Assembly (NCBI GenBank): GCA_001824005.1
Contig: MHWG01000007.1
Location: forward strand, 31,219 to 44,761
DNA: 13,543 nt
Source: Candidatus Zambryskibacteria bacterium RIFCSPLOWO2_01_FULL_47_14
GTDB taxonomy: Bacteria > Patescibacteria > Paceibacteria > UBA9973 > Zambryskibacteraceae
Direction of reading: 5' to 3'
The position numbers and the translations under genes are program-made. Shown one piece after another: positions 13,096 through 13,543 of the stretch. How positions within the stretch are numbered: the stretch's first letter is position 1; every line of letters begins with the position of its first letter. Below the pieces are notes generated by a model. It saw nothing but the letters and a program-made list of their open reading frames with translations. It searched no databases and was not told the origin of the DNA.

Positions 13096-13543
13096 ATGTT
13101 TGATCTTAAAGTCATCAATTCGGTCCTAAGCGAGCTTGAAGAAGTGCGCGGTATTCCGCGCGCCTCCATCATCGAGGCCATAGAAGCAGCTCTCGCCACC
13201 GCCTACAAGAAGGAGTATGGCAAGAAGGGCCAGATTATCCGCACCACTTTCGACATCGGCACGGGCGAGACCCAATTCTACCAGGTCAAGATCGTGGTCG
13301 ACGGCACCAAGGTCATCTTCGACGAGAGCGAAGAAGTGGCCAACGACGACTTGCGCGAATATTACAATCCGGAAAAGCATATTCTCATCGAAGACGCCAA
13401 GAAGATTAAGAAGGACGCCCAGCTCGACGAGGAAATCATCTTCCCTATCGAAAGCAAGGGCGACTACGGCAGGATCGCCGCCCAGACGGCTAAGCAGGTG
13501 ATCATGCAGAAGATCCGTGAGGCGGAGAAGACCTCCGTCGTGG
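13096..13543 (+). CDS. nusA: Transcription termination/antitermination factor NusA (partial, N-terminal domain)
   Basis: NusA binds RNA polymerase and nascent RNA, modulating pausing, termination and antitermination. From ATG 13096 the frame stays open to the window edge (149 codons). It matches the NusA N-terminal domain: ELEEVRGIPRASIIEAIEAA, then ALATAYKKEYGKKGQ, and a beta region around TFDIGTGETQFYQVKIVVDG. It ends with the hallmark GRIAAQTAKQVIMQKIREAE just before the S1 domain, which is cut off. The plus-strand promoter at 13012-13040 serves it. There is no Shine-Dalgarno in the A-rich sequence before ATG. NusA often regulates its own synthesis, which makes the leader hairpin notable. 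Confidence 0.95.
   Translation, partial: MFDLKVINSVLSELEEVRGIPRASIIEAIEAALATAYKKEYGKKGQIIRTTFDIGTGETQFYQVKIVVDGTKVIFDESEEVANDDLREYYNPEKHILIEDAKKIKKDAQLDEEIIFPIESKGDYGRIAAQTAKQVIMQKIREAEKTSVV

Overview
The window looks like a chromosomal segment from a Candidate Phyla Radiation (Patescibacteria) bacterium, most likely of Parcubacteria type. This is inferred from several signs. Genes are compact, with ATGA overlaps. Family variants are typical of that group: a YifB/ComM ATPase, a short UvrD, a LysM-M23 peptidase with an HGYNGID motif, and a small secreted CTCSG protein. Start codons mostly lack Shine-Dalgarno sequences. A/T-rich word repeats (AATTGAAAATT type) recur. The standard genetic code fits, because TGA works as a stop in several genes. 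I recognise the families from memory and could not search a database. No rRNA, tRNA, CRISPR array or insertion sequence was seen. No gene-free stretch exceeds about 125 bases.

Region 1 (1-4569) concerns the cell envelope. A minus-strand operon encodes a membrane-anchored 257-aa protein, then a 700-aa exported protein, then a VirB6/TrbL-like polytopic membrane protein that runs off the left edge. The two junctions are 4-bp ATGA overlaps. Divergent from the operon is a 123-aa secreted cysteine-containing protein. The set resembles a fragment of a type IV secretion-like or pilus-like machine whose extracytoplasmic parts are undescribed. Region 2 (4555-8390) holds uvrD/pcrA and rsmA (ksgA) as a minus-strand pair. 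They diverge from a plus-strand LysM/M23 peptidoglycan hydrolase that ends at a strong terminator. Region 3 (8411-10789) holds a small unknown gene, the ComM-like ATPase and a divergent Phd/YefM-RelE toxin-antitoxin locus. The toxin is frameshifted in a run of five A's.

Region 4 (10786-12619) is a minus-strand group: a NYN-domain protein, a single-pass membrane protein and a TraR/DksA-type zinc-finger protein. Region 5 (12620-13543) holds an A/T-rich inverted-repeat spacer, rpsO (minus) and the start of nusA (plus). The rpsO-nusA spacer carries a perfect 8-bp inverted repeat lying over the nusA promoter, and a GC-rich hairpin in the nusA leader.

Across the window many start codons lie only 0-14 bases after a -10-like hexamer. 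This suggests leaderless or very short-leader transcription is common here. The clear exceptions are nusA, which has a leader of about 50 nt, and the small gene at 8411-8617, which has a good Shine-Dalgarno.
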